From positions 21,995,930-22,059,929 of the forward strand of contig JACMZG010000008.1 in assembly GCA_018340805.1 (NCBI GenBank): a DNA stretch of 64,000 bases, given 5' to 3'. The notes under the pieces are model-generated. The model had not been told where the DNA came from. It worked only from the letters and a program-made list of their open reading frames with translations, and did not search any database. How positions within the stretch are numbered: position 1 is the first letter of the stretch; each line of letters starts with the position of its first letter. This stretch comes from Microvelia longipes. Lineage: Eukaryota; Arthropoda; Insecta; Hemiptera; Veliidae. The translations under genes and the position numbers were made by a program. Below, in pieces: positions 24,350-35,529 of the stretch.

Positions 24350-25335
24350 TAATCTTTTTGTATATTCCAGAATCAGTTAAAGTCAAAGTGGGTGTGTATC
24401 CTGGTAAGAGATACAAAACTAAAGAAAGAATAAGAATTTAGTGTTTCAACAAGAATAATGATTCTAGGAAATGTATTAAATTATAAGTTTGTTCTTTATG
24501 ACTTTTGTATAAAACTTTGAGTGTTAACCTTGATAATTATTAATGAGCAAGCCATTTCCCCTGCATTTATTTTTTATTTATTTTAATAAAAAATACGATT
24601 TTTTTTCTAAAGGTCTAATTTACAGTATAAAAATATTTACCTAATTAAAAGAGAGTTTGCACGTTTCAGAGAAAAAAGTTTAAAAACAAGGTAGGAATAA
24701 AAATAAGGTGCGTTTCTACACAAACTATTAAGCTAACTATCTCTGCCTTATTTTCTTTTTTTTAGCGGAAGTTAAAGGGGAAAAGGGTTGGAATTGGTTA
24801 TAAGTGAGGAAAAAAGAACTAGAAAAGCGCCTGGTTCGGTGATAAGAACCACGAAGCAATCTCATTTCTTTAAATGATTCCTAATGTCCCTTTTTTCTAG
24901 CAAGTTAACTTCAGGCACCTCCCCTCCTCCTGCTCTAAAATCCTCTTTTAACTGGGGTCAGAAATAAAAACCTAAACCTACAGTTTTTATTTAAATTATT
25001 ATTTTACGTTCCCTTATCTGATTCTTCTAGTTAACCAACTTATTATTTTAAGTAAATACTAAATAAAAAGAAATGAACTTTGACTTAAGATCCAATTAAT
25101 ATTTTCTTGGCATTATAAAGTCAAGACTTGCTACCTGTTGACATGTAGACATTAATACCTATATATTTATTCTTAATGAAATATTATTTTATTCTGTTAT
25201 GATTTTATTTATTATAATCACTATTTTAAAAGCTTAATAAAGCAAGCAATATAAATATAAAAATAATTGTATGCTTCAAACACAGGGTTCCTTCCCTCTT
25301 ACTTGTTTCCTACATTTCCCAGAATAATTCAAAAT
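24350..25335. other. Gene-free stretch
   Basis: No recognisable gene or repeat, and only moderate composition shifts around 24.75-24.97 kb. Confidence 0.4.
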
Positions 25336-25582
25336 CCCTACTCCTACTTTCCCGACATTCTGTACATGATTAAAAATCACTAATCCTACTTTACATTCTG
25401 TACATTAAATCACTATCCTACTTTCCCGAATTCTGTAACATGATTGAAAATCACTATCCTACTTTCCCGACATTCTGTACATGATTAAAAATCACTACTC
25501 CTACTTTCCCGACATTCTGTACATGATTAAAAATCACTTCTCCTACTTTCCCGACATTCTGTACATGATTAAAAATCACTAA
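25336..25582 (+). repeat. Tandem repeat, about 42 bp unit, six copies
   Basis: The word cctactttcccgacattctg (or variants) begins at 25343, 25385, 25417, 25458, 25500 and 25542. Each unit continues as tacatgattaaaaatcact. The second unit is shortened by about 10 bases, and the last three are nearly identical, suggesting recent expansion at the right end. Confidence 0.9.
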
Positions 25583-25584
25583 TT

Positions 25585-26395
25585 TTTTTACAAGAGTTTA
25601 AATTACATTAAAACATTTTTAATATTTTTTGAGTACTAATACATCGTTTCATTATATTGGTTAGATTATTGGCATAAATATGTTAATAGGTAGTAACTTA
25701 TTTACTTTATCTGCGTTATCATTACTAACACTTGTTTAAAGATTTCTTAGGTTTTATTTTCGTAGCTATTCCTCATTTTGCCAAATGTCATAATTATTAA
25801 AGGTAATTGCTTACCTAAAGGTGAGCGATAAAACGCTACATTTACTTTATAATCGGTAAATGAAAGAGGGAAACTTCAGCGAGTAAAACCTTTAACTATG
25901 ATTTCAGATTAATACATTTTAAAACCTAGACATCAAGCAATAAAAACTCGGCTTAAATATCAAGAGCTGACTTTGGACATCATTCGGACAAAGTAAATAA
26001 CAAAACTAAAATATAAGGTAACTGAATTACAAAAATAAAATGTAACTCAACCAAAATATAGAAAATAAGTTATAACATAACCAAATTATAGGAAATTTGA
26101 TGACAGGAATCTAAATTTCACACGAGATAACAAGGACAACACAAACAGATAATTATATATTGAAATATATTATTTAAATAAATATGACAAAATAAAAGAC
26201 GAGTAGTACTAACAACAATAATAAAATAATCTGTAATAAATAAATAATCTGCAATATATTAAATTAACAAAAACAGATAGGTAACTTGTAACTTAGATAG
26301 TTAACTTAGGTGATTAAAATTATAAGCATACAATTATTTAATAGTACATTAAAATTTTACAAAATTACATTAAATCATAATCAATTATTAATATT
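25585..26395. other. Gene-free AT-rich stretch
   Basis: Nothing recognisable; AT-rich with short aaaatataaggtaac-like words repeated irregularly around 26000-26100. Confidence 0.4.
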
Positions 26396-26398
26396 TGT

Positions 26399-26578
26399 AA
26401 TAGTATATTATGCTACTAGCAGCAAAATGGAATTTGCAGACGAGTTTTATAAATTTGCCCCCGAGCCGAAGGCGAGGGTGGGCTATGGAAATTACCTGCA
26501 GAGGCGTAGCCGAGGCAGGTAATTAATTGCTCGAGTCTGCAATGTTTCCTTTGCTGCATAGTAGCATATACTATTTTA
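26399..26578. mobile_element. Hairpin MITE with GC-rich tips
   Basis: Terminal arms of about 44 bases (left tagtatattatgctactagc, right its imperfect reverse complement ending gcatagtagcatatacta) enclose two GC-rich hairpins, cccgagccgaaggcgaggg and acctgcagaggcgtagccga. The arms share gcagcaaaa with the termini of the neighbouring element at 26573-27358. The 70-codon frame over it is incidental. Confidence 0.65.
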
Positions 26579-27358
26579 TCTACTAACGGCAGAAAAAATA
26601 CAAGAGATTATTTTAAATACTTGCTGCGAAATTTACAGGCAGTAAGACTGCTTTGAAGAAGATGCAACGCTGACAATATCAGGTGGAGTGTGGTCCAATA
26701 ACTCGTCAATGTCAACAATGTTTGTATCTTTATTCACTTCACTGTTGTTCTCACTCATTATGTTTTAGTAACTTAACTTTAGTTTACAGATTTAGTTTTT
26801 GATAACGTTCTATTTTTGTAACTTTATATACTTAAACTAAATATAACAATATGAAATACAAAATCTGACGACTTAAACATTAAAATCTGTCGATTCATAA
26901 ACAGCTGGTAAATAATTTAATTTAATGCCAAAATTATCAGTGTTGCCAATTTGTTTCCAAACATTATATATTATTAGATAAACAAATGTTAAATGTTAAA
27001 CATTTTAATAATATCGTAATTTTAAGTAACAATAAAGAAAGTTACATACTAGAAACAGCTAGAATAAATCATAGTTTACAAAATAAACAATACCGAAATT
27101 CACGCAATAATTTGTAAAATAATAACCTCCGCTCATTCATTTTCCCGCCTAGGGAGTTGGACTTGTTCCCCATGTTATTTAAATGAGCCATAACTCCCTA
27201 GTACTTTTTCATTACCAAAACATTTTGCGTACTGTTTTGAAACATTTTGCGTACTGTTTTAAAATATTTCCCGTATTGTTTGACAGTGTAGGTAAAATGA
27301 CATTTTGCAGCTTAAAAACAGTCCAGTAATGGCTAATTTTGCTGCCGTGAGTAGATAA
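26573..27358. mobile_element. Putative DNA transposon remnant, about 0.8 kb
   Basis: The left end reads ttttatctactaacggcag. The right end, reverse complemented, reads ttttatctactcacggcagc followed by aaaattagcc. The right-terminal 80 bases recur at 28185-28265 (gtaaaataacatttt, ttgctgctgcaag). The interior holds a 41-codon minus-strand frame, which may be the N-terminus of a lost transposase or a captured exon. Confidence 0.5.
26633..26758 (-). pseudogene. Short coding-like frame inside the 26.6-27.4 kb element
   Basis: The ATG at 26758 opens 41 codons ending at TAA 26633-26635. The product is acidic and soluble (begins MSENNSEVNKDTNIVDIDEL, then LDHTPPDIVSVASSSKQ), with balanced codon use unusual for this window. 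A possible donor (gcct|gtaaat) lies just before the stop, so it could be a first exon. The family is unknown, and function is not inferred. Confidence 0.3.
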
Positions 27359-27794
27359 AAGTTATTTTTATTAGTATGTTTTATAAAATGAGATTTCCTC
27401 TAAAGGTAATTATGGTGGTACTTTTAACCAAAATTGAACAATATTATTTAGCAAGGTAATTTAATAGTTCTTTACTAATGAAGCAATCTGTGTTTTTATA
27501 CAACAAAATATAACTGGATTAAGAGATAAATGTTTTCAGGTAACAGCTGCTGCACTAAAAATTTGGCAATTAAGAAACTGTGACACTTTTTTTGTTTAAT
27601 GTTTACGTGTCAACCCTTTTGAATCGTTCCAAAATTCGACGAGAATTTGTGAAGAAGGAGAAACAGAATATACCTTTAATTTTGGTTATTTTTCATAATC
27701 CTTCTTCTGTCACTATTTCATAAAATGCTACAGTAAAAAAAATATTTAAAAAATGTAAAAATAAAAACAACTAGTGTAAAATAGAGTATTACAA

Positions 27795-27925
27795 TAATTG
27801 GCTGTGAAGTAAGTTTTTCTTAACAACAGCAATTATATTTACTTTCGAGTAAAGCGAGACAGCCAATATTGCCAAGGTAAAGAAAAAATTCACTTTATAG
27901 TCATGTAGCAATAGTAGCATATCAT
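27795..27925. mobile_element. Hairpin MITE, second copy of the 2.83 kb type
   Basis: The arms ggctgtgaagtaag and agcaattatatttac pair with attgccaaggtaaag and aaattcact, around the tip tcgagtaaagcgagac. The alignment to 2830-2948 is clear in order and spacing. Confidence 0.6.
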
Positions 27926-28184
27926 AGAAATTTCGAAGGTGTTCACCGTAAAAATCCGACACCCACATTTCATTTTAAACAACAATTTCAAGGAATTTTA
28001 CGACGTGGAGTGGTTATCAGCATGCTGACCGTTTGTCTGTGCTTTTTTATGTGATACATAACGCAATAATTTCCTTTTTAGGGAGATTTGGAGTCATTAA
28101 TATTTATTTACTATTAATAAATAGTTATATAAATATAGATATTATATAAATATCTCGTATTGATTTATCAAACATTTTGTGGAA

Positions 28185-28265
28185 GGTTAAGGTAAAATAA
28201 CATTTTCAGCATAAAAATAGCTCAGCTATTTCTAGTTTTGCTGCTGCAAGTATATAAAAACATGC
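28185..28265. repeat. Terminal fragment of the 26.6-27.4 kb element family
   Basis: It shares ggtaaaataacatttt, agcataaaaa, agctcag and ttttgctgctgcaagtatat with 27285-27360. Confidence 0.55.
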
Positions 28266-28502
28266 CCCATATTATTTGAGTTAATGGATATCTGCTGTAT
28301 TACTTTATTACGTTATGTTTAAACACCCTGGACATTGAATTACTTAATAATATTATAGTCATTGTGTAATTATGATATTCTGAGGGGCGCCTTAGAGCTT
28401 GGGTGACTATTTGAATCTAAGTAAATGTATGGGGGGTATTCATGGAATTCTGAAGCCAGCCCAGAGATGTAAAGAAAAGAGCCGAACCCAATTAATTTTA
28501 AT

Positions 28503-28949
28503 ATGGTAAAATATCAAATACATTGTATTCTTATCGTTCAGACAACATACACTAAATTGTTTGCCTCAATTTTAAACAGTATACTGTTATACATGCAAAT
28601 AGTGAAATATAAAATTATAAACATAATAAACACACAAATTTATCAGCCAAATGTACGATTGTCTGATAGTCAACTGTACACCGATAAATTTAAAATGTCA
28701 TTTGTTTATTTTTATTTATTTACTTTTTTGGTAAGTTCTTATTTTTTAACTAAATTGGAGTGTTTTGGCCTGGAAGAAAGGGCAATTTATTTTAAGGGAT
28801 CTAAGTATGTGACAAATTTATTGCTCGCTATAGTTTTTAAAAGGAAATATAGAAAGTATGTCTGTAGGGGATGCATTCAATATGATTACACAAGGTGGTG
28901 CGAACGAGAAAAATATACTTTTTGCCTTACATCTCGGAGTAAAGGGTAG
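28503..28949 (+). CDS. Hypothetical 148-codon open frame
   Basis: At this base composition a random frame of 148 codons is unlikely (my rough estimate is a few percent for the whole window), which is the main reason to list it. The first 64 residues are low-complexity Ile/Asn/Tyr. Met65 begins a hydrophobic stretch (SFVYFYLFTFLVSSYF), so the real start may be 28695 or nearby. The C-terminal part has five cysteines at residues 87, 121, 124, 133 and 141 in a basic context (KRKYRKYVCRGC). A strong donor-like ttg|gtaagt falls within the hydrophobic stretch, so it could also be a first exon encoding a signal sequence. No family is recognised and no polyadenylation signal was pinned down. It could still be chance. 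Confidence 0.25.
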   Translation: MVKYQIHCILIVQTTYTKLFASILNSILLYMQIVKYKIINIINTQIYQPNVRLSDSQLYTDKFKMSFVYFYLFTFLVSSYFLTKLECFGLEERAIYFKGSKYVTNLLLAIVFKRKYRKYVCRGCIQYDYTRWCEREKYTFCLTSRSKG

Positions 28950-29464
28950 AGGAAATCTCTTTTTTTCTAAGTGTTGCCAGGAATAAGAGCACTTATCGTT
29001 TTCTTTTTAGAAAATGCCATCTTACTAGGAGGAGAAAGGTAAAGAGACGTATCCATTACGGGAAATTAAACTAGAACACATACGAGAATGATACAAAAAA
29101 GATCAGGTAGAAAATGCTTTATAAGACAAACATTTACAGAGTAAAAAGTCTTCCTCTATTATGACTTTAACTTTGATCAAATATAATCTCTTCATAAGGC
29201 CTCACACTCTCTTAAAGTGTTAGAAACTTCAAAAGCAAATGTAATGTAAGTATATGCGTTTGATCTCGAAGGGAACATGTTTTGTAGCGTGTTTCTTCTT
29301 CTAAATGAATTAAAGTAAGTACTAAAAATAAACTGAATTTCAAAGAGAAAAAACATATTACATTTTTATTGAAGATAAGAAGTTTGTATGATATTTAATA
29401 AGTAATAATATGAATATATTTTATATTAAATCAATATTATCATGCATGATAATGTATCAATTAT

Positions 29465-29466
<2 letters not shown>

Positions 29467-29553
<87 letters not shown>

Positions 29554-29556
29554 TAA
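29467..29556. repeat. (CA)n(TA)n microsatellite
   Basis: About 16 CA units pass into two long TA runs. Confidence 0.9.
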
Positions 29557-29699
29557 TTATAAAAATATATGATGATTAATTTCTCATTTCTCATAATGTA
29601 AATAAATATGTAATAAAGTGCAACGTAAACGAAATAAATTTACAATAAAAAGATTATGTTCTGTTACCTCTAGTCAAGAAAATGTTAAGGCGATACCGG

Positions 29700-30250
29700 C
29701 GTACTTCAGATAAATAGTATATTATGTTACAAGTCTATAAAGATGATATATTCCCAGTCGTGTAGCATACGCTATTTTTTGGGCGTAGTAATAGTAAGCA
29801 ACTATTTAGGTAACATTATAACATATAACAGTATAAAGTATACAAATTTACCGATACACCTCTTTCGATCGCCTCATTGGCCAAAAGAATCAATTCTGGC
29901 AGCGTATTTTAAATGTCTCAATCACTATCTATAATTATTAAACAATAAATAATAAAAAATTAATAACTAACTCACTTTCCAAAAATAACAAAACTTTGTT
30001 AACAAAAACGCTTATTTATTTATGTGATAATTAAAAAAACAGTAAGAAGAACAAGGAAGGTAATATTATAACTTTGTAGTAAACTACTAGCGCCCATCTT
30101 GTGGACATTTGAGGAACTTCAAAAAGTCCAAAAAGGAAAAAACTCTTTTACTTTCGCCTAGAGTAATAACTACGAAAATGTCGCAGACTGTAAAAAACAC
30201 ATTTCACCAACTTTTTTGAGAATGTAAATTGCTTACTTTACAGCCGCCCG
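29700..30250 (+). repeat. RepC copy
   Basis: Positions 29745-30065 match 2345-2660. 30070-30250 match the fragment at 15590-15785 in reverse (actactagcgcc, ggacatttgaggaact, gcagactgtaaaaa, ttacagccgcccg). This copy therefore links pieces that are found separately elsewhere and defines the family order. Confidence 0.75.
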
Positions 30251-30259
30251 TTTTTTTTA

Positions 30260-31740
30260 TTTATTTATTCTGGCGATAAACCAAAAACAAAATGCTAAGT
30301 AAATTCTATATAAGAAGTTTTAATAATAGAACTTCTTTTAATAAAATTATATACTAACAAACGATTATCATTTTGGCATCTACAGAATGTTTTAACTAAA
30401 TAGAAATATCAACAGAAAACAGCCAATTATTGTCTAATACTTTGATTTTGTGTTGGTTATATTCATGTAATTTTCGAAAGAATCGATTCCTTTTATTAAT
30501 GTCGATAGTATCGACATTCTATATAAAAGGCATCATACAAATAATGAATGATATATGAAATTACTTATATGTAAATACTCTTTTAACGGCTTATATGACT
30601 ATGAATCGTAGAAAGATCAAAATAAATATATTAAAAGAATTCCATTTTATTCTCTGAGGTATCAAGAAATACAGTGGAACTAACGTTGAAAAAAATAAAA
30701 CATTAAATAAATTATTTCTCTTTTTAAACCAATGTATTTTGTTATCGCCTTTTAAGAAATTGTCAATTAAATAAGCATTTATAAATAACCGGTTTTAAAT
30801 ACATAAATGAATGATAAATAAATGAAAATTAAACAAAATCAATGCAGAGGAAATTATTATTTTATCAATAAAAATATGTTTTTAAGAGGGAATAAATAAA
30901 ATAGTTTTTATACTGCTGAATGTAAAGGAAAGGCGAGCCCAATTTACTCTAATTGCTTTTACCTGCACCTCTTCGGAAAAAACAACCGATACTTTTAGAG
31001 AGTTATAGTCTTCAGAAAATTTTACTGCCTTTCTTTTCCATTTTTACGGTATTGAAGTTTTGGGGTTTTTGTCCGTAACGTCGTAACTGCCGAGTCGAAG
31101 GTCTTGGCCTTTATATTTTTAGTGACATCAAACTTTAAACATTTTACTACCTAAACCCACTTCTGTTTTTAGTGTTTCGCACATCACCATTAAATAAAAC
31201 TAATTTTATTGCTACTTTCGTAAAATAGAGTAAAAAAAAGTCTTAAATGTTTGGCGTCTTAGGTTTTTTCTTCAATGCCCATCACAATATTAAGACTCTA
31301 ATTCTCCTAGACTAATAATGACTATTAAACATAATCACAATAATAGGCAATAACATAAAAACGTTCAGTGAACTTAGTATAAAAAGCTCAATCAATTTTT
31401 TTTTCAAATAAAATGAGTTATAAAGATATTGTTTATAGCGTAGTTTCATTTAAAAGCACTTATTGTGATAATTGCAAAAAAGATAAAGTAGAATCATAAA
31501 TAAGGAAAATACAGTTTTACTATAAAATATATTTTTCTTATCACATCTAAAATTACTTATGTCTTACTTATGTCTTATCTACATGTTTTTAGATGGTACT
31601 CTTAAATATTGGAAAATAAATATAAAGTAAATACTTAGTTATAAATAAATTCATTTTTATTTGACAATTAGAATACAAAATATACATTAACTGCAGATCA
31701 AACGCATTGCAATTAAATACATTAAATAACTAAAATACAC
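30260..31740. other. Stretch without recognised genes
   Basis: Mostly AT-rich. 30940-31180 has higher GC and an open minus-strand stretch of about 55 codons that I cannot assign. Confidence 0.35.
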
Positions 31741-31799
31741 CTTACAAGCTCTGAGAATCTGTAAATGGGTTTTTGATCAGCAATTTTTTTGCTCATTTT

Positions 31800-31860
31800 T
31801 TTGTTCAGACCCCCTGAGAGCCCCCAAAAAGATGTTTCAGGCCTCTTAATGTATTGAGGT
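31800..31860 (+). repeat. Short dispersed repeat shared with 9.5 kb
   Basis: The words cccctgagagcccccaaaa, gatgtttcaggcctctt and aatgtattgagg correspond to 9503-9560. Confidence 0.5.
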
Positions 31861-32309
31861 AGGCTATGCTTTCTCTAGTATATATCTCTATGAAAAAAGA
31901 GTAAACAATTCCCGGATTATGTAACCTTTTTCCCTAAACAAAATAAATAAATTAACAATATATTTACGTTTTTTGTAAGAGTGATTTCCGGTTAGAACTT
32001 AATTTTACTCTACTTTACTTAGTCTTTTTGGAGGAGTAAAAGGTCCAGTTTAGAGTAGGATTTTTCTAACCCCAGATTCGTTACCTAACACAGTGTATTG
32101 CAGTTTAGGGCAGTTTGGAGTAGAATTGATGACGTGCCTGAACATAATTCTTACCCGAGGTTACTCTAGTACTCTAGTGTACACAGGAGTAAAGTTTAGA
32201 ACAAACCTATTAAAGGCATGATTATGGTAAGTGTGATTGTTTAATTATAAACATAGATTTTACATTCTCTTGTGTTCTTACACTTTTCGTGTTACTTTAT
32301 TGTAACCTA

Positions 32310-32450
32310 TATCAGATATAAATTAACTAATAGGTACACTATAGGCATAATATAACTTGTAACTTATTTTGCCAGATATAAGTTAACTTATAAGTTAAAT
32401 AGTAGATATACTAAAAGCGTAGTAATACTTCATTCATTCAATACAATACT
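32310..32450 (+). repeat. Dispersed repeat shared with 40.3 kb
   Basis: The words tacactataggcataata, taacttgtaacttat and agatataagttaac recur at 40285-40350 (tatactataggcataatag, acttataacttat, agaaataagttaac). The unit also repeats imperfectly within this copy. Confidence 0.6.
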
Positions 32451-32460
32451 GCATTCTCTT

Positions 32461-33005
32461 GTGTTATAACCTTATAACCTTTTAACTAATATAGAAGGAG
32501 CATATGACCGTAAACACAATGTAATTCTACTAATAACACGAAAGCCGGTTGACTGGTGATCATAAGTAGGGGTACCACCCTGACAACAAAACATTATTTT
32601 AAATATGTGTCATAAATATCCATTAATGAAGAAAGATCGTAATGAACAAATACAGTAACTTAAAACACCTGCTAAGTATTTAATAAAATCGTTCCTAGAT
32701 AGCAAAAGGGTAGCAGAATACAAGAATCGACATATAGTTGACATTTTTATTATAATTTTAATACTACAATTTAAAATGCTTTAAATATTGTAATGCACCG
32801 ATATTTAAATTAATATTTTATGAATGATCAATAATTAATTAATTATAAAACATAATAATTCAGCAACCGGAAGTATTGCCAACTTTTTTAAAAGAAGATT
32901 GTATATTGTTAGAGTGGCAGCATTAATTAAGACCACCAGTGAACCGGCTTTCGTGTTATCAGTAGTGCTCCTTCTATATATATTATTATTCTAAGGTTAT
33001 AACAC
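32461..33005. mobile_element. Fold-back element with about 100-bp inverted termini
   Basis: The left end gtgttataaccttataacc...tatagaaggagc...taacacgaaagccggttgac pairs with the right end, which reads gaaccggctttcgtgttatc...gctccttctata...ggttataacac. The interior shares agttggcaatacttccgg (reverse) with 48.95-49.08 kb, where a partial second copy lies. No transposase frame was found. Confidence 0.75.
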
Positions 33006-33704
33006 ACTTCCCCTCGTAACTTCTGTGTAAAATAATATAAGAAGAGTGATATGGAATGGAAAATGCATGTTCTTTATTTTACTTTTACCTAAATAATTTC
33101 TACTTAGTTAATATTTGAGCTATAAAACTTCTAACATTCTTCAAGCAAAGAAAAAAAAGTTGATAGCGGAAGTATTTTACAACACATGTTAGGGGGACCG
33201 TAAAACACATATAAATGTAAAATATCAGACTTGAAAACAGAGGGGGAAATGAAAAAGGCCTAACAACGTAAAATTAATTTGCGGGATATTTCAACCCTTG
33301 TATATTATACGGCGTAATTGTCCATATAAATATGTAAAGTGAGTCCTTTACTTGTAATTTAACATTCCTTTACTCGTGTCATGAATGGTCATGAGCCTTT
33401 AATTTAGTGAATTAATTGTTTTCAATGTGTGTATTCTCGATTCAGTGTATCTTGATAATATTTTCTAAATGCATAAATTTATTTTAAATAAAATAATACT
33501 TAAATCTTATTCGAGATACCAAGTCCGTAACAGCACCACCGTCACTAATAAGAAATTTATGACAAAAGGGCAATCAACATTATAATTTGTACATGGGTTT
33601 CTTGATTTTCTATATTTTTGAGGATTTTCTTGAATGTTTTCTTTAAGTGATTTATTTTAATTTAAGAATCAGGTACCACCAATACTTGATGTTGGATAAG
33701 AATC

Positions 33705-33743
33705 ACCCGGACCGGTTTCGGCATAACGCCATCATCAGCAGGC
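33705..33743 (-). ncRNA. Hammerhead-ribozyme-like motif, best-preserved copy
   Basis: On the minus strand: stem I gcctg, core ctgatga, then t, stem II ggc-gttat-gcc, gaaaccggtc, and stem I return cgggt. Stem I makes five pairs (two G-U) with sequence entirely different from the 4.35 and 35.7 kb copies. That is the covariation expected of a real helix. An extra base precedes stem II, and stem III (accggt) is self-complementary, so activity would need dimerisation, as reported for Penelope-like element ribozymes. Confidence 0.55.
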
Positions 33744-33909
33744 GGGGCAACTCGAGCTCTCACTAATAAAATTATTTCAATAACTAACTTCTAGTCCAAT
33801 GAGCACGACAAGCCCTCTGAAGATGAGCTCTCTCGTTGTGCTCATTGAGACTAGAAGTTATTCACTGATATAACTTTATTAGTTGAGACCCCGAGTGTTG
33901 CCCCACTTG

Positions 33910-33937
33910 CTGATGATGGCGTTATGCCCAACCGGTC
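33910..33937 (+). ncRNA. Hammerhead-like motif, mutated
   Basis: The core ctgatga and stem II ggc-gttat-gcc match its partner in the opposite arm, but GAAA reads caac-type (gcccaaccggtc) and stem I pairs poorly. It is presumably inactive. Confidence 0.4.
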
Positions 33938-35389
33938 AAGGACATTCATATCCAACAGCTAGTATCGACGGTAGCTGATTCTTCAATTACTTCTTCAAAA
34001 ATACAACCTTTATTTATTAATTTTAGGCTGTTTAAACCTACTAAAGTCGCTCTTTCATGAGAAACCCCTTTTAAATGGATTGTTACGAGTTTTTAAATAA
34101 ACTGACAAGAAGGTGAAAATCACTATACAGTGTTTCAATTATTTGTTGTTACTTAATGTTTCTTTTGTATAATTTTAGATTTCAGAAACAAATTACTTTT
34201 TTATTGCATTAATAGTTAAAATTAGTTGTAACAAGTATTTAAATTAACTGCAAGATGAACATTTTTCAAATTACCTGGTTATCGACAAATAACAGATCCA
34301 AGTCTGTAGTGACAAGAGCCTGATTCTATACTTAAAATCCAGGAATAATCAAAGTATTATCAATGAAATATTGACAACTTTATAGCACAGATGGACGTTC
34401 TATAAATTTTAACTCAGTTATCACAAAATTAAGTAACAATAAAGAAATAAATTATAAATTTCGATTGGCTTCCTATGATAAAAAAAATTTTGATCACTCT
34501 ATTGTTTCACGCCATTGGTATTGCCAACCTGACAACTATCTCTTTGAATCGCAAATTCGCGATTCAAAGAGATAGTTGTAAGGTTGGCAATACCAATGGG
34601 GGAAAATGAAAGGGTGATAAATTTTTTTTTATCATAGGATTAGCATGGGAGCCGTTGAAAATTCTTCTTTTATTTCTTTATTGTTAGTTAATTGTGATAA
34701 ATGAGGTAAAAATTAATAGAACGACCATCGGTGCTAAAAAAATGGCCAATATTTCATAGATAAATACTTCGATTATTCCAGGATTTCAAATATAGAATCA
34801 GCTCTTATCACTACAGACTTGGATTTGTCCGATTTAACCCAGAAATAATAAAACCTAAACGGATAATTTAAACAAACATTTTACAAAAACATGAATTTAT
34901 TAAGTTATTTATTATTTTAGTGAGTAAATAAAATTGATTGATAAATTAAAACACCATTACGTGAAAATCGGCTTGTTATCAGTTAATTTAAATACCTGTA
35001 ACAACTAATTTAAACAATTTAATGCAATTAAAAGGTAATTTTGTGTGTTTGTGTAAACTAAAATTATTTAAAAGTAACATTAATTAACAATAACTAAAAT
35101 AAAACACTATATTTTCATTTGCACCATCTTATCACTAATTTAAATACTCGTGACAACCCATTAAATCCCTATTTTTTCAACGAAATAGTGATTCGACTGA
35201 GTTCATACGCCCTAAAATTAATTAAATTAAAGCACTTTGATAAAAAATTTAAAGAAATAATCGTCACAAATAAGAAAAACCAAAAACTCCCATAAGGACT
35301 TTAACAACGATCACCCTTTCGTTATCAATTTCTTATCAGCGACGGTGGCGCTGCTACAGACTTTGAATTGCGAATAAGCTTATCATACA

Positions 35390-35402
35390 CCCCCCCCCCC
35401 CC
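35390..35402. repeat. Poly-C run of 13
   Basis: A run of 13 C immediately follows the right end of the large palindrome. Such runs are rare in this AT-rich DNA and may mark the element boundary. Confidence 0.7.
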
Positions 35403-35529
35403 TTCCAAGTCTATACTTCTTCTTTAAAGACATCATAATTTTGACTTAATATCTACCCACTATCCACACGTAATCTTTTACAAAGAACTCTCGCAACTTT
35501 GTAAGAACGCAGTGGTGAAATAAATCAAT

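Larger units (their letters stand above)
33664..33987. mobile_element. Palindromic element with two hammerhead-like motifs, nested in the left arm
   Basis: The arms begin aagaatcag, continue through tgttggata and gaccggtt, and return as the inverted aaccggtc, tatccaaca, gctgattctt. Internal words actagaagttatt and gagctc are also inverted. There is one hammerhead-like core in each arm, in opposite orientations. The corresponding site in the right arm of the large palindrome has no insertion, so this arrived later. Confidence 0.65.
33503..35387. mobile_element. Large palindrome, about 1.9 kb, centre near 34555
   Basis: The centre reads tctctttgaatcgcaaattc followed by gcgattcaaagaga. Arms can be followed outward: ggcaataccaatgg with ccattggtattgcc; tccaagtctgtagtga with cactacagacttgga; aattagttgtaacaagta with tacctgtaacaactaatt; caccaccgtcac near 33517 with the inverted gtggcgctg near 35350. 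The arms are 80-90% similar by eye. The left arm is longer because a 320-base ribozyme-bearing palindrome (33664-33987) interrupts it. Confidence 0.75.

Noticed and set aside
30940..31180. Higher-GC patch with about 55 open minus-strand codons
   Set aside because: It has two stops in the extended frame and no motif; not enough to call a gene.
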